DNA from: Flavobacteriaceae bacterium
GTDB taxonomy: Bacteria > Bacteroidota > Bacteroidia > Flavobacteriales > Flavobacteriaceae
Assembly: GCA_947457255.1 (NCBI GenBank)
Contig: CANGUZ010000018.1
Coordinates: 1 to 39,326 of the forward strand
DNA: 39,326 bases
Direction: 5' to 3'
The position numbers and the translations under genes are program-made. Positions 27,796-36,482 of this stretch are shown piece by piece. A model generated the notes under the pieces. It did not search any database, was not told the origin of the DNA, and saw only the letters and a program-made list of their open reading frames with translations. The number at the start of each line of letters is the position of its first letter. The stretch's first letter is position 1.

Positions 27796-29082
27796 TTAAC
27801 TTAAAAAATCTTTTAAATCCTCATACGTTTTAATCTTAATACTTATTTTCTCTTTACCTAGAACGCTCTCAATTTGTTTTGGAATGGGTAATTGAACATT
27901 TAAAATGGGTTCTACAATATCTAAAAATTTAATAGGATGTGCAGTTTCTAAGAAAAATCCAATACTATCAGGATAGTTTTTGAGTTCTTTTTTCAAACCC
28001 AAATAGCCTACTGCACCATGTGGTTCTGCGATGTATCCATTATGATTGTAGATACTTTTCATAGTTTCTTTTGTCTCTTCATCAGTAAAAGTGTAAGATG
28101 AAAAATCTTTCCTGAATTCGTTTAAATCATTATTATACATTTCTTGAATTCGCACAAAATTACTTGGATTTCCAACATCCATAGCATTAGAAATCGTTGC
28201 CACAGAAGGTTTGGCTTCATAAATTCCCTTTTCTAAAAACTGAGGTACCGTATCGTTAGCATTGGTAGCAGCCACAAAATGGGTTAGGGGCAAGCCTAAT
28301 TTTTTAGCTATAATTCCTGCGCAAATGTTACCAAAATTACCACTTGGACAAGAAACGATTAACGGTTTTTTGTGTTTCTTTAATTCTTTGTAAGCAAAGA
28401 AAAAATAAAACATTTGTGGCAACCAACGTGCAATATTGATAGAATTGGCAGAAGTAAGATTTTTGTGCTGTAAATCGGTATCGAGAAATGCTTTTTTTAC
28501 CATGTCTTGACAATCATCGAAAAAACCGTCGACTTCTAAAGCAGTAATATTTTGTCCAAGAGTAGTCAACTGACGTTCTTGTATATCGCTCACTTTACCA
28601 GAAGGATAAAGAATCACTACATCAACACCTTTTACGCCTAAAAAACCACTTGCTACTGCACCTCCGGTATCTCCAGATGTAGCCACAAGAACGGTGTTTT
28701 TTTGATCTTTATCTCTATTGAAATACGCCAAACAACGAGACATAAAACGTGCTCCTACATCTTTAAAAGCCATTGTGGGCCCGTGAAATAATTCTAAGGA
28801 ATAAATATCATCTTCTATTTTTACAAGCGGAAAATCAAAACACAATGTTTCTTTTAGAATTTGTTTTAATTCCATTTCTGGGATTTCATCTCCAACAAAT
28901 TGTTTGATGGCTTCAAAAGCGATAGCCTCATTGCTGAGACTTTCAATGTTGTCAAAAAAAGTTTGAGGCAACGGTGATAATGTTGCAGGAAAGTAAAGCC
29001 CTCTATCTGGCGCTAAACCTTGTATAACGGCTTCTTGAAAAGATACGTAATGTGTTTTATTGTTTAAGCTGTAATAGTTCAT
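27796..29082 (-). CDS. thrC: Threonine synthase
   Basis: ThrC converts O-phosphohomoserine to threonine with pyridoxal phosphate. The 428 residues include GLAPDRGLYFP near the N-terminus, the cofactor lysine in HGPTMAFKDVGARFM (K107), and VATSGDTGGAVASGF for phosphate binding. It is the last gene of the thrA-thrB-thrC run, 61 bp after thrB. The spacer carries short tandem repeats. Its 3' end touches nnrD directly. Confidence 0.97.
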   Translation of the reverse strand: MNYYSLNNKTHYVSFQEAVIQGLAPDRGLYFPATLSPLPQTFFDNIESLSNEAIAFEAIKQFVGDEIPEMELKQILKETLCFDFPLVKIEDDIYSLELFHGPTMAFKDVGARFMSRCLAYFNRDKDQKNTVLVATSGDTGGAVASGFLGVKGVDVVILYPSGKVSDIQERQLTTLGQNITALEVDGFFDDCQDMVKKAFLDTDLQHKNLTSANSINIARWLPQMFYFFFAYKELKKHKKPLIVSCPSGNFGNICAGIIAKKLGLPLTHFVAATNANDTVPQFLEKGIYEAKPSVATISNAMDVGNPSNFVRIQEMYNNDLNEFRKDFSSYTFTDEETKETMKSIYNHNGYIAEPHGAVGYLGLKKELKNYPDSIGFFLETAHPIKFLDIVEPILNVQLPIPKQIESVLGKEKISIKIKTYEDLKDFLS

Positions 29083-29143
29083 TTTAGATTATTAGATTTT
29101 TGGATTTTGAATTTCTAAAGTCTTAATTCGTAAATCGTAATTC
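29083..29143 (-). repeat. Short tandem-repeat spacer between thrB and thrC
   Basis: The 61-bp gap contains two copies of TTAGATT (29084-29090 and 29092-29098) and a 7-bp tandem TCGTAA(A/T) (29128-29140). Such low-complexity words suggest a dispersed intergenic repeat relic. Confidence 0.45.
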
Positions 29144-30064
29144 TTAAATTATTTTAATTCCTTGATCATTCACTTTCGAAACATGAATCTCGTAAGGTAA
29201 TCCCATTTCATCGTAAATCGCACTCATCGCTTTTGCAATTTTATCAGCAGTTTCCTTTCCTTTGCTCAGGGCAAATATAGAAGGGCCTGAGCCTGATATT
29301 CCAGAGCCTAAGGCTCCGTTTTCATAAGCAGTTTTCTTAATCAAATCAAATCCTGGTATCAATACACTTCGCAAAGGTTCTACAATTTCGTCATGAAGGG
29401 AACGACCAATAAGTTCGTAATCTTTAGTGTATAAACCAGCAATCAATCCTCCAACATTTCCCCATTGGGTAATCGCACTTTTTAATGTAACAGTTTGTTT
29501 TAATACAGAACGGGCATCAGAAGTTTTTAATTCAATTTGAGGATGAACGACTGTGGCATATAATTCTGAAGGGCTTTCAATTTTAATAATGTCTAAAGGA
29601 TTTGAACTTCTTACCAAGGTAAAACCACCTAAAAGACAAGGTGCAACGTTATCAGCATGAGCATTTCCGCTAGCTAGTTTTTCGCCTTGCATGGCAAATA
29701 ACACAAGTTCTTTTCGAGTGAAAGGCTTTCCTAATAATTCATTTATTCCAAATACAGCACCCGCAGCACTTGCTGCACTACTACCAATACCACTACCTGC
29801 TTTGATGTGTTTGTAAATTTCAATTTCAAAACCAAATTCGGTTTCTATTGCGTCTAACATTGCCAAAGCAGCTACTCCCGAAACGTTTTTTTCGGTTTCT
29901 AAAGGTAAGTTGGCACCAATAATTTTAGTAATCCGAACTCCTTTTTTGTTTGATTTTCGAATAATCATTTCGTCGCCAGCGTTATCTAAACAAAGCCCTA
30001 GCACATCAAATCCGCAGGAAAGATTAGCAATTGTAGCTGGACAGAATATTTTTATTTCGTTCAT
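29144..30064 (-). CDS. thrB: Homoserine kinase
   Basis: ThrB phosphorylates homoserine with ATP, the step between ThrA and ThrC. The 306-residue GHMP-family protein has PATIANLSCGFDVLG at residues 9-23, the ATP loop AGSGIGSSAASAAGA (89-103), and GALGSGISGSGPSIFAL near the C-terminus. It lies 67 bp after thrA and 61 bp before thrC on the same strand, forming the classic thrABC order. Confidence 0.97.
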   Translation of the reverse strand: MNEIKIFCPATIANLSCGFDVLGLCLDNAGDEMIIRKSNKKGVRITKIIGANLPLETEKNVSGVAALAMLDAIETEFGFEIEIYKHIKAGSGIGSSAASAAGAVFGINELLGKPFTRKELVLFAMQGEKLASGNAHADNVAPCLLGGFTLVRSSNPLDIIKIESPSELYATVVHPQIELKTSDARSVLKQTVTLKSAITQWGNVGGLIAGLYTKDYELIGRSLHDEIVEPLRSVLIPGFDLIKKTAYENGALGSGISGSGPSIFALSKGKETADKIAKAMSAIYDEMGLPYEIHVSKVNDQGIKII

Positions 30065-30075
30065 ACTTATTTTGT

Positions 30076-30128
30076 TTCAAGCTTCAAGCTTCAGGTTCAC
30101 ATAAAACTTTAAACCTACAACTTTAAAC
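30076..30128 (-). repeat. Repeat-rich spacer between thrA and thrB
   Basis: The 67-bp gap carries tandem TTCAAGC units (30076-30082, 30083-30089, with a degenerate third copy) and two copies of AACTTTAAAC with a 14-bp period (30105-30114 and 30119-30128). The structure is unlike the surrounding coding sequence. Confidence 0.55.
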
Positions 30129-30131
30129 TTT

Positions 30132-32579
30132 TTATATGTTTCCAATCCTTATTACATCTGCAAAAATTCCAGAAGCAGTTACAGCAGCACCTGCTCCCGC
30201 ACCTTTTATCAATAAAGGTTGGTCAATGTAACGGTCTGTATAAAATTGAACGATATTGTCTTTACCTTCAAGGTTATAAAACGGGCTTTCTTTTGGAATA
30301 AATTCTAAACCAACACTTGCTTTTCCATTTTCAAATGTAGCTACAAATTTTAATCGGCTTTCTTTGGATTTAGCTTCGTCTAAAAGGTTTTCAAAGTGTG
30401 ATTTATAAGTGATTAATGATTTGAAAAAAGCATCATTGTTTGTTGTGCTCATACATTCGGAAGGAAGAAAAGAATTATTTTTAATATCTTCAATTTCCAT
30501 TTGGTAACCGCTTTCACGAATTAAGATAAGTATCTTTCTAGCAACATCTACACCACTTAAATCAATTTTAGGGTCTGGCTCTGTAAAACCCTGTACACCA
30601 GCTTCTTTTACTACATCATGAAAACTGTATGAATCGCTAAAATTATTAAAAATAAAGTTCAAACTTCCTGATAAAACGGCTTGAATTTTATTGACTTTAT
30701 CACCTGAAGCAATCAAGTGTTTTACGGTGTCAATAATAGGTAATCCAGCGCCAACATTGGTTTCAAACAAGAAAGGTGCTTTAAATTGTCGAGATAGATT
30801 TTTTAAATTTTTATAATTGTCGTAAGCTGATGAACAAGCAATTTTATTACATGTTACCACTGCAATACTTTGTTTCAAATATTGATCGTAGGTTTTAGAA
30901 ACGTTTTCATTAGCAGTAATATCTACAAAAATACTGTTACGTAAATTCAGGGCTTTCACCTTAGAAATAAAGGTTTCAGAATCAGATTTTTCTCCGTTTT
31001 CAACTAAAGACTTCCAATCTTTTAAAGGAATTCCTTCTTCATCAAAATACATTTTTCTGGAATTGGATAAAGCAATAACTCTCAAATTTATTTTTAGATT
31101 TTCCTTTAAATATTTTTTTTGTTGGTGAATTTGCTCAATGAATTTTTCACCAACATTTCCAACCCCCATTACAAATAAATTCAACTGTTTAGTGTTTTCT
31201 TCAAAGAAAGTTTCGTGTAGCGTATTTAGCGCTTTTTTGACATCTCTTTCATTGATTACTGCCGAAATATTTCTTTCAGAAGCACCTTGAGCAATGGCTC
31301 TAATATTAACATTATTTTTTCCTAAAGTACTGAACATTCTGCCACTTAGCCCTTGGTGGTTTTTCATATTTTCGCCAACTAAGGCTATAATGCATAAGTT
31401 CTTTTCTACAATACAAGCATCAATTTTGTTTTGAGCAATTTCAACTTCAAAGGCTTTATTGATTGCTTGTTCAGCATTTTCAGCATCAGAGTTTAAAATT
31501 CCGATACAAATTGAATGCTCAGAAGATGCTTGAGTAATAAAAATTACATTAATATTAACTTGAGACAATACTTCAAAAAGTCTTTTTGAAGAACCAGCAA
31601 CTCCAATCATTCCTGGACCTTCTAATGTGATTAAAGTTATATTATCAATATGGCTTATTCCTTTTACGGGATTATTTTGGGAAGTGACTTTGTTTGAAAT
31701 ATAAGTACCTTCAGCCTCAGGCTCGAAAGTGTTTTTAATAAGAATCGGAATATTCTTTCTCAACACAGGCTGAATCGTTGGAGGATACAATACTTTAGCG
31801 CCAAAATGCGATAATTCCATGGCTTCCTGATAGGAAATAGTTGCAATAGGCTGGGCTTGTTTTACAATTTTAGGATTGGCAGTAAACATTCCATTTACAT
31901 CAGTCCATATTTCTAAATCAACAGCATTCAAAGCAGCAGCTATAATTGCCGCTGTATAATCAGAACCTCCACGCCCTAATGTTGTATTGATACCATCAAG
32001 AGTTGAGGCAATAAATCCAGGCATAACAACAACTTGCGACTCATTTGAGGCAAAATAATTAACTATAAGTTGGTTAGTGACTTCAAAATTGACTGCTGCT
32101 TTTCCAAAATTAGCATTGGTTTTTATTAATTCACGACTGTCCTTGTAACTACTATTTTTTAGGTTTTGCTTTAAAGCTTCTGCTATAATATAAGATGATA
32201 ACAATTCTCCAAAACTTAAAATGGTGTCAGTTGTTCGGTTAGATAATTCGCCCAATAAAAAACATCCTTCTAAAAGTGTTTCAAGATGATTTATTATTCG
32301 CTTTATGTGACTTAATAGACTACTTTGCTCACTTACAGGGATTAAGGCTTTAAGTGCTTCAAGATGTTTTTTCTCTATTTCGGCAACAATTTCTTTATAA
32401 CTTTCGTCATTATTAGCTGCTTTTATAGCTGCTTGATGAAGTAAATCGGTTACTTTGCTTAATGCAGATACTACAACAACTAGTTTATCATTTTTAGCTT
32501 TTGTATTTACTATATCGAGTACGAGTTTTATGTTTTGCGCATTGGCAACCGAAGTTCCACCGAATTTTAAAATTTTCAT
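30132..32579 (-). CDS. thrA: Bifunctional aspartate kinase / homoserine dehydrogenase I
   Basis: This 815-residue fusion carries out the first and third steps from aspartate to threonine. The N-terminal aspartate kinase begins KFGGTSV (5-11), with TTLGRGGSDYTAAI near 200 and ACT regulatory domains at about 320-460. The C-terminal homoserine dehydrogenase starts with the Rossmann motif GVGNVG (472-477), and has FETNVGAGLPIIDT and GFTEPDPKIDLSGVDVARK further on. The ACT domains imply allosteric feedback, probably by threonine. Upstream, a -7-like TATATTTG (32652-32659, minus) lacks a good -33 element. A CCCC-GAAA-GGGG hairpin lies just beyond it. First gene of the thrABC run. Confidence 0.97.
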   Translation of the reverse strand: MKILKFGGTSVANAQNIKLVLDIVNTKAKNDKLVVVVSALSKVTDLLHQAAIKAANNDESYKEIVAEIEKKHLEALKALIPVSEQSSLLSHIKRIINHLETLLEGCFLLGELSNRTTDTILSFGELLSSYIIAEALKQNLKNSSYKDSRELIKTNANFGKAAVNFEVTNQLIVNYFASNESQVVVMPGFIASTLDGINTTLGRGGSDYTAAIIAAALNAVDLEIWTDVNGMFTANPKIVKQAQPIATISYQEAMELSHFGAKVLYPPTIQPVLRKNIPILIKNTFEPEAEGTYISNKVTSQNNPVKGISHIDNITLITLEGPGMIGVAGSSKRLFEVLSQVNINVIFITQASSEHSICIGILNSDAENAEQAINKAFEVEIAQNKIDACIVEKNLCIIALVGENMKNHQGLSGRMFSTLGKNNVNIRAIAQGASERNISAVINERDVKKALNTLHETFFEENTKQLNLFVMGVGNVGEKFIEQIHQQKKYLKENLKINLRVIALSNSRKMYFDEEGIPLKDWKSLVENGEKSDSETFISKVKALNLRNSIFVDITANENVSKTYDQYLKQSIAVVTCNKIACSSAYDNYKNLKNLSRQFKAPFLFETNVGAGLPIIDTVKHLIASGDKVNKIQAVLSGSLNFIFNNFSDSYSFHDVVKEAGVQGFTEPDPKIDLSGVDVARKILILIRESGYQMEIEDIKNNSFLPSECMSTTNNDAFFKSLITYKSHFENLLDEAKSKESRLKFVATFENGKASVGLEFIPKESPFYNLEGKDNIVQFYTDRYIDQPLLIKGAGAGAAVTASGIFADVIRIGNI

Positions 32580-33005
32580 TGTTGTTTATTTAAAAAGTAT
32601 TTTTATGTATCATAAATTCATGATTTTTGTTTCTTCATAAAAAGAAGAAAACAAATATAGGATTATATGATTAATTTATACCCCGAAAGGGGTTGTAGAT
32701 TTTGTAGAGGTGCTAAAAATGATTACCAAATTTTTGGTTGCATTAATAAAAATTGGAATTTTAGTGTAAAAAAACATTTTTCAGATTTTTAATTTCCAAA
32801 AGTAATTCATTTCATCGATTTTAAAAAATACTCTATTATTATTGCGAATATTTTAGATATAAATGCATTAGTTGTATTATTTTTATTATTATTGAATTTT
32901 GAAGTTTAAAATTTATTGAAAATGCATTTTAAATTAATTTAATTATCAACATCACTTGTTTTTTAACAATCGTTTATTGAATTTTGAAGTCTTAATTATA
33001 CATAA
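32580..33005. other. Divergent regulatory spacer between thrA and hutH
   Basis: There is no credible gene in these 426 bp. The thrA side has a -7-like element (32652-32659, minus) and a small hairpin at 32680-32693 (CCCC-GAAA-GGGG with an extra A-T pair). The hutH side is nearly pure A/T and carries the 17-bp direct repeat listed separately. I see no convincing threonine leader peptide or attenuator. Confidence 0.55.
32889..32990 (+). repeat. 17-bp direct repeat upstream of hutH
   Basis: TTATTGAATTTTGAAGT occurs perfectly at 32889-32905 and 32974-32990, 85 bp apart start to start. The second copy ends 15 bp before the hutH start codon. It could be a regulator site or a small duplication. Confidence 0.55.
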
Positions 33006-34511
33006 ATGGACAATTTTCATTATATCAGCTCCGAAGTTTTAAATTTAGAAACCATACATCAAATTATTACCTATAATAAAAGCATTGCTCTATCTGAAGA
33101 AGCTAAAATAAATATTCAAAAATGTAGAGAATATTTAGATAAAAAAATGACATTACAAGACAGTCCAATTTATGGTATAAATACCGGTTTTGGTTCTTTA
33201 TGTAATGTGAAAATTTCGAATGAGAATTTATCCCAATTACAAGAGAATTTAGTAAAATCGCATGCTTGTGGTACTGGAAATGAAGTTCCTCAGGCTATTG
33301 TAAAATTGATGTTATTGCTTAAAATTCAATCTTTAAGTTATGGTTATTCGGGCGTTCAATTAGAAACTGTTGAGCGATTAATTGAATTTTATAACCATGA
33401 TATTCTTCCAGTAGTTTTCGAGCAAGGTTCTTTAGGTGCTTCTGGCGATTTGGCTCCATTAGCACATTTGTCATTGCCGTTAATTGGTTTGGGCGAGGTT
33501 AATTTTGAAGGCAAGAAAGTTTCTTCTATTGAAGTTTTAAAACAGTTTAATTGGGAGCCAATTGTTTTACAGTCTAAAGAAGGCTTAGCATTATTAAATG
33601 GAACTCAGTTTATGAGTGCTTACGGTTCATATATTTTAATAAAAGCAGTAAAGTATTGTTATATTGCTGATTTAATTGCGGCAATTTCTCTTGAAGGTTT
33701 TGACGGTAAAGTTGAACCATTCAATGAGCTTATTCATTATATACGACCACACAAAGGTCAAATTATGACTGCAAATAGAGTTATTGAATTTTTAGAAGGA
33801 AGCGAAATTGCTGAACAATCTAAGTCGCATTTGCAAGACCCATATTCGTTTCGTTGTATACCACAAGTGCATGGAGCTTCAAAAGATGCAATTGATTACG
33901 TGAGAAAAGTATTTAAAACAGAAATCAATTCGGTTACTGATAATCCTAATATTTTTATAGAAAGTGATCAGATTTTATCGGGAGGTAATTTTCATGGTCA
34001 ACCTTTAGCATTAGCTTTAGATTTTATTGCTATTGCATTGGCAGAATTAGGAAGTATTTCCGAAAGAAGAACTTTTCAATTGGTTTCTGGTTTGCGAAAT
34101 CTTCCTGCATTTTTAGTTGATAATCCAGGTTTGAATTCTGGTTTGATGATACCGCAATACACAGCTGCAAGTATTGTTAGTCAAAACAAACAATTGGCAA
34201 CCCCGGCAAGTATAGATAGTATTGTTTCTAGTAATGGACAGGAAGATCATGTGAGTATGGGAGCAAATGCTGCAACAAAAGCCTTGCGTATCATGGATAA
34301 TTTAGAACGAATTTTGGCTATTGAGTTATTGAATGCCTCTCAAGCAATTGAATTTAGAAGACCTTTGCAGTCGAGCGATTTTATAGAAATGTTCTTGAAA
34401 TCGTATCGTGAGGAAGTCCCTTTGATAGAAAACGACAGAATTTTTCATTATGATATTGAAAAATCAGTAGCTTTTTTGAATAGTTTTATGATAGATGGTT
34501 TGGAGTATTAA
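33006..34511 (+). CDS. hutH: Histidine ammonia-lyase
   Basis: HutH deaminates histidine to urocanate using an autocatalytic MIO cofactor. The 501-residue length is normal. The cofactor triad A145-S146-G147 lies in GSLGASGDLAPLAHL, with the active-site tyrosine in YGINTGFG (Y56). VKSHACGTG, DPYSFRCIPQVHGASKDA and NGQEDHVSMGANAA match the histidine-specific group more than tyrosine lyases. The hutU, hutI and hutG partners are not in the window, so urocanate use cannot be inferred locally. The stop codon overlaps the end of the converging DUF421 gene by 4 bp. Family certain, histidine specificity likely. Confidence 0.92.
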   Translation: MDNFHYISSEVLNLETIHQIITYNKSIALSEEAKINIQKCREYLDKKMTLQDSPIYGINTGFGSLCNVKISNENLSQLQENLVKSHACGTGNEVPQAIVKLMLLLKIQSLSYGYSGVQLETVERLIEFYNHDILPVVFEQGSLGASGDLAPLAHLSLPLIGLGEVNFEGKKVSSIEVLKQFNWEPIVLQSKEGLALLNGTQFMSAYGSYILIKAVKYCYIADLIAAISLEGFDGKVEPFNELIHYIRPHKGQIMTANRVIEFLEGSEIAEQSKSHLQDPYSFRCIPQVHGASKDAIDYVRKVFKTEINSVTDNPNIFIESDQILSGGNFHGQPLALALDFIAIALAELGSISERRTFQLVSGLRNLPAFLVDNPGLNSGLMIPQYTAASIVSQNKQLATPASIDSIVSSNGQEDHVSMGANAATKALRIMDNLERILAIELLNASQAIEFRRPLQSSDFIEMFLKSYREEVPLIENDRIFHYDIEKSVAFLNSFMIDGLEY

Positions 34512-35023
34512 TTCCCGTCACTCAAGCTTTTATGTTTGCGTTTTCTTTTATAATGAGTTTGGGTTAAATTAGTATCTCCAGAAATAATACTAATGTTTCC
34601 ATCAATTTCTAGCATCGCCAATTTCACATCCTTAAAATATTCTACACCGTGCTCTCGCATGGCTTCTTTCAATTCGTCGGAAGTAATGTTTAATTTACTT
34701 AATATTTTAAAATCCAAATTCCCATCATGAATTAGAATTTCGGGCTTTTCCTGCATGAAATCACTAAATCCCTTATAACGATACATTAATTTTTTTAAGA
34801 CAAAATTAATAACAAACAAAACTGAAGCCGCTGCTAGTCCACCCCAAAGGCTCGTGTCGCTTCCAACCATCGCATTTTGAACGGAGTTACTAATTAGTAA
34901 AATTAATATAACATCAGCCGTATTGAGTTGTGATAATTCCTTTTTACCAAAAATTCGTAAGGCGATAACCATAAACAAATATACCCCAGCACTACGTAAA
35001 ATAATATCTAAATATGGATTCAT
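34508..35023 (-). CDS. DUF421 / YetF-domain membrane protein
   Basis: A 171-residue protein with about three N-terminal helices (residues 5-75, ending near FVINFVLKKLMYRYK) and a C-terminal cytoplasmic YetF domain (about 80-150). Hallmarks are RIFGKKELSQLNTADVILILLISNSVQNAMVG and PEILIHDGNLD. YetF-like proteins are of uncertain role, with reports linking relatives to spore germination and envelope functions. It starts 6 bp after the rimK-type gene and is probably co-transcribed. Its last codons overlap the end of hutH by 4 bp. Confidence 0.88.
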   Translation of the reverse strand: MNPYLDIILRSAGVYLFMVIALRIFGKKELSQLNTADVILILLISNSVQNAMVGSDTSLWGGLAAASVLFVINFVLKKLMYRYKGFSDFMQEKPEILIHDGNLDFKILSKLNITSDELKEAMREHGVEYFKDVKLAMLEIDGNISIISGDTNLTQTHYKRKRKHKSLSDGN

Positions 35024-35029
35024 CTATTA

Positions 35030-36400
35030 TTATTTTAGTTTGATGTTTTTTTCAATAGCTTTAATCATTTCTCCAGCAATATCTTTATTGGTTGCTCCTT
35101 CAATACCTTCTAATCCTGGTGATGAATTTACTTCTAATAATAAAGGTCCTTTAGAGGAACGTATTATGTCAACACCTGCCACTTTTAAATCCATTGCTTT
35201 AGCAGCTTTTATGGCAATTTTTTTCTCCACAGAAGTTACTTTAATTATAGAGGCTGTTCCTCCTAAATGAATATTTGCTCTAAACTCGCCTGGTAATGCT
35301 TCTCGCTGAATGGCTGCAACAACTTTTCCGTCAATTACAAAACAACGAATGTCTTTTCCATTCGCTTCTTTTATAAACTCTTGAACTAAAATATTAGCAT
35401 TCAAACTTTTAAAAGCATTAATAACACTTTCAGCAGCCTTTTTTGTTTCAGCTAATACAACACCTTTTCCTTGAGTTCCTTCTAATAATTTCACTATTAA
35501 TGGTGGTCCTCCAACCATTTTTATTAGATCGTCAGTATCTAATGGTGAATTAGCAAAACCAGTGGTAGGAATTTCTATACCATGATTCAACAACAACTGT
35601 AATGAAAATAATTTATCCCTAGATTGAGTTATTGCAACAGATGAATTCAAACAATATACTTTTAGTGCTTCAAATTGTCGGGTTAAGGCGCATCCATAAA
35701 ACGTAATGCTTGGTCTAATTCTAGGAATGATAGCATCAAATTGATTTAAAATTTTTCCGCCTCGATAATGAATTTCTGGTTTAGTAGCATCGAGTTTCAT
35801 GTAGCACTCCTTTATACTTAAAAAATGCATTTCGTGACCCCGCATTTCTCCTGCCTCCATAATTCTTTTATTGCTATATAATTCAGGATTACTTGCCAAA
35901 AGACCTATTCGTAAACCAGATGGAGGGGCTACTGCATTTTGATATATTTCACTCAATTTATCACTAGTTTCTTGGCCTAAGAGGAATAATTGTTCAGGAT
36001 CTACTAAAATTCTACCACTCATGGCCTCTCTTCCAAGAAGCATTCTAAAGCCCATTGAGTCTCTATTAGTTAATGTCATCTCAATAGACCAACTTGTAGT
36101 TCCAATATCTAGAATCGTTTGAATAACGTAGCGTTGTTCTCTATAGCCACTTGAACTTTTTACAATTCGTTTGTCAACTAAAGGAGCCTCACAATGAATA
36201 ATTGTTTTTAAATCATTTTGTATGGGATTGATATCAAATTTAACCCAATTATTCCCATCTTTTAAAAAAGGAGCTATATTTATTGCATGTAGAGCAGAAG
36301 TTTTTGCGCCAGAATCGATGCGAGCTTTAATGGTAGGAATTCCTAAATCTGGGAAAGAAAACCATTCTTCTGAGCCTAGAATAACTTTGTTCTGTGGCAT
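35030..36400 (-). CDS. rimK: RimK-type glutamate ligase with N-terminal RimB-like retropepsin-fold domain
   Basis: A two-domain protein of 456 residues. Residues about 5-145 resemble the family once called ATP-dependent zinc protease (PF05618, RimB-like): [14 protein letters not shown] has a retropepsin-type D29-S-G-A, and MLLGREAM near 120-127 fits the hydrophobic-Gly partner. From about 163 the RimK ligase follows: [16 protein letters not shown], then an ATP-grasp domain with [14 protein letters not shown] and [15 protein letters not shown]. RimK adds glutamates to ribosomal protein S6; in Pseudomonas the separate RimB protease is reported to trim such tails. The fusion would put both activities in one chain, an inference. 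A terminator separates it from clpC, so it probably has its own promoter; the DUF421 gene follows. S6 as target is not proven here. Confidence 0.88.
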   Translation of the reverse strand: MPQNKVILGSEEWFSFPDLGIPTIKARIDSGAKTSALHAINIAPFLKDGNNWVKFDINPIQNDLKTIIHCEAPLVDKRIVKSSSGYREQRYVIQTILDIGTTSWSIEMTLTNRDSMGFRMLLGREAMSGRILVDPEQLFLLGQETSDKLSEIYQNAVAPPSGLRIGLLASNPELYSNKRIMEAGEMRGHEMHFLSIKECYMKLDATKPEIHYRGGKILNQFDAIIPRIRPSITFYGCALTRQFEALKVYCLNSSVAITQSRDKLFSLQLLLNHGIEIPTTGFANSPLDTDDLIKMVGGPPLIVKLLEGTQGKGVVLAETKKAAESVINAFKSLNANILVQEFIKEANGKDIRCFVIDGKVVAAIQREALPGEFRANIHLGGTASIIKVTSVEKKIAIKAAKAMDLKVAGVDIIRSSKGPLLLEVNSSPGLEGIEGATNKDIAGEMIKAIEKNIKLK

Positions 36401-36414
36401 AATAAAGAGGATTT

Positions 36415-36466
36415 AAAAAAAACACGAATAAATGAATTCGTATTCTAAACTATTCATTTATTCGTG
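36415..36466 (-). terminator. Rho-independent terminator after clpC
   Basis: A perfect 15-bp stem (36423-36437 with 36452-36466) with a 14-nt loop. On the minus strand it is followed by eight T (36415-36422). It lies in the 82-bp gap between clpC and the rimK-type gene. Confidence 0.88.
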
Positions 36467-36482
36467 GTAAAAAAATAATAAT

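Noticed and set aside
32580..32650. Threonine attenuator leader peptide before thrA
   Set aside because: The only short frame (MKKQKS) has no Thr or Ile codons, and there is no terminator hairpin with a T run.
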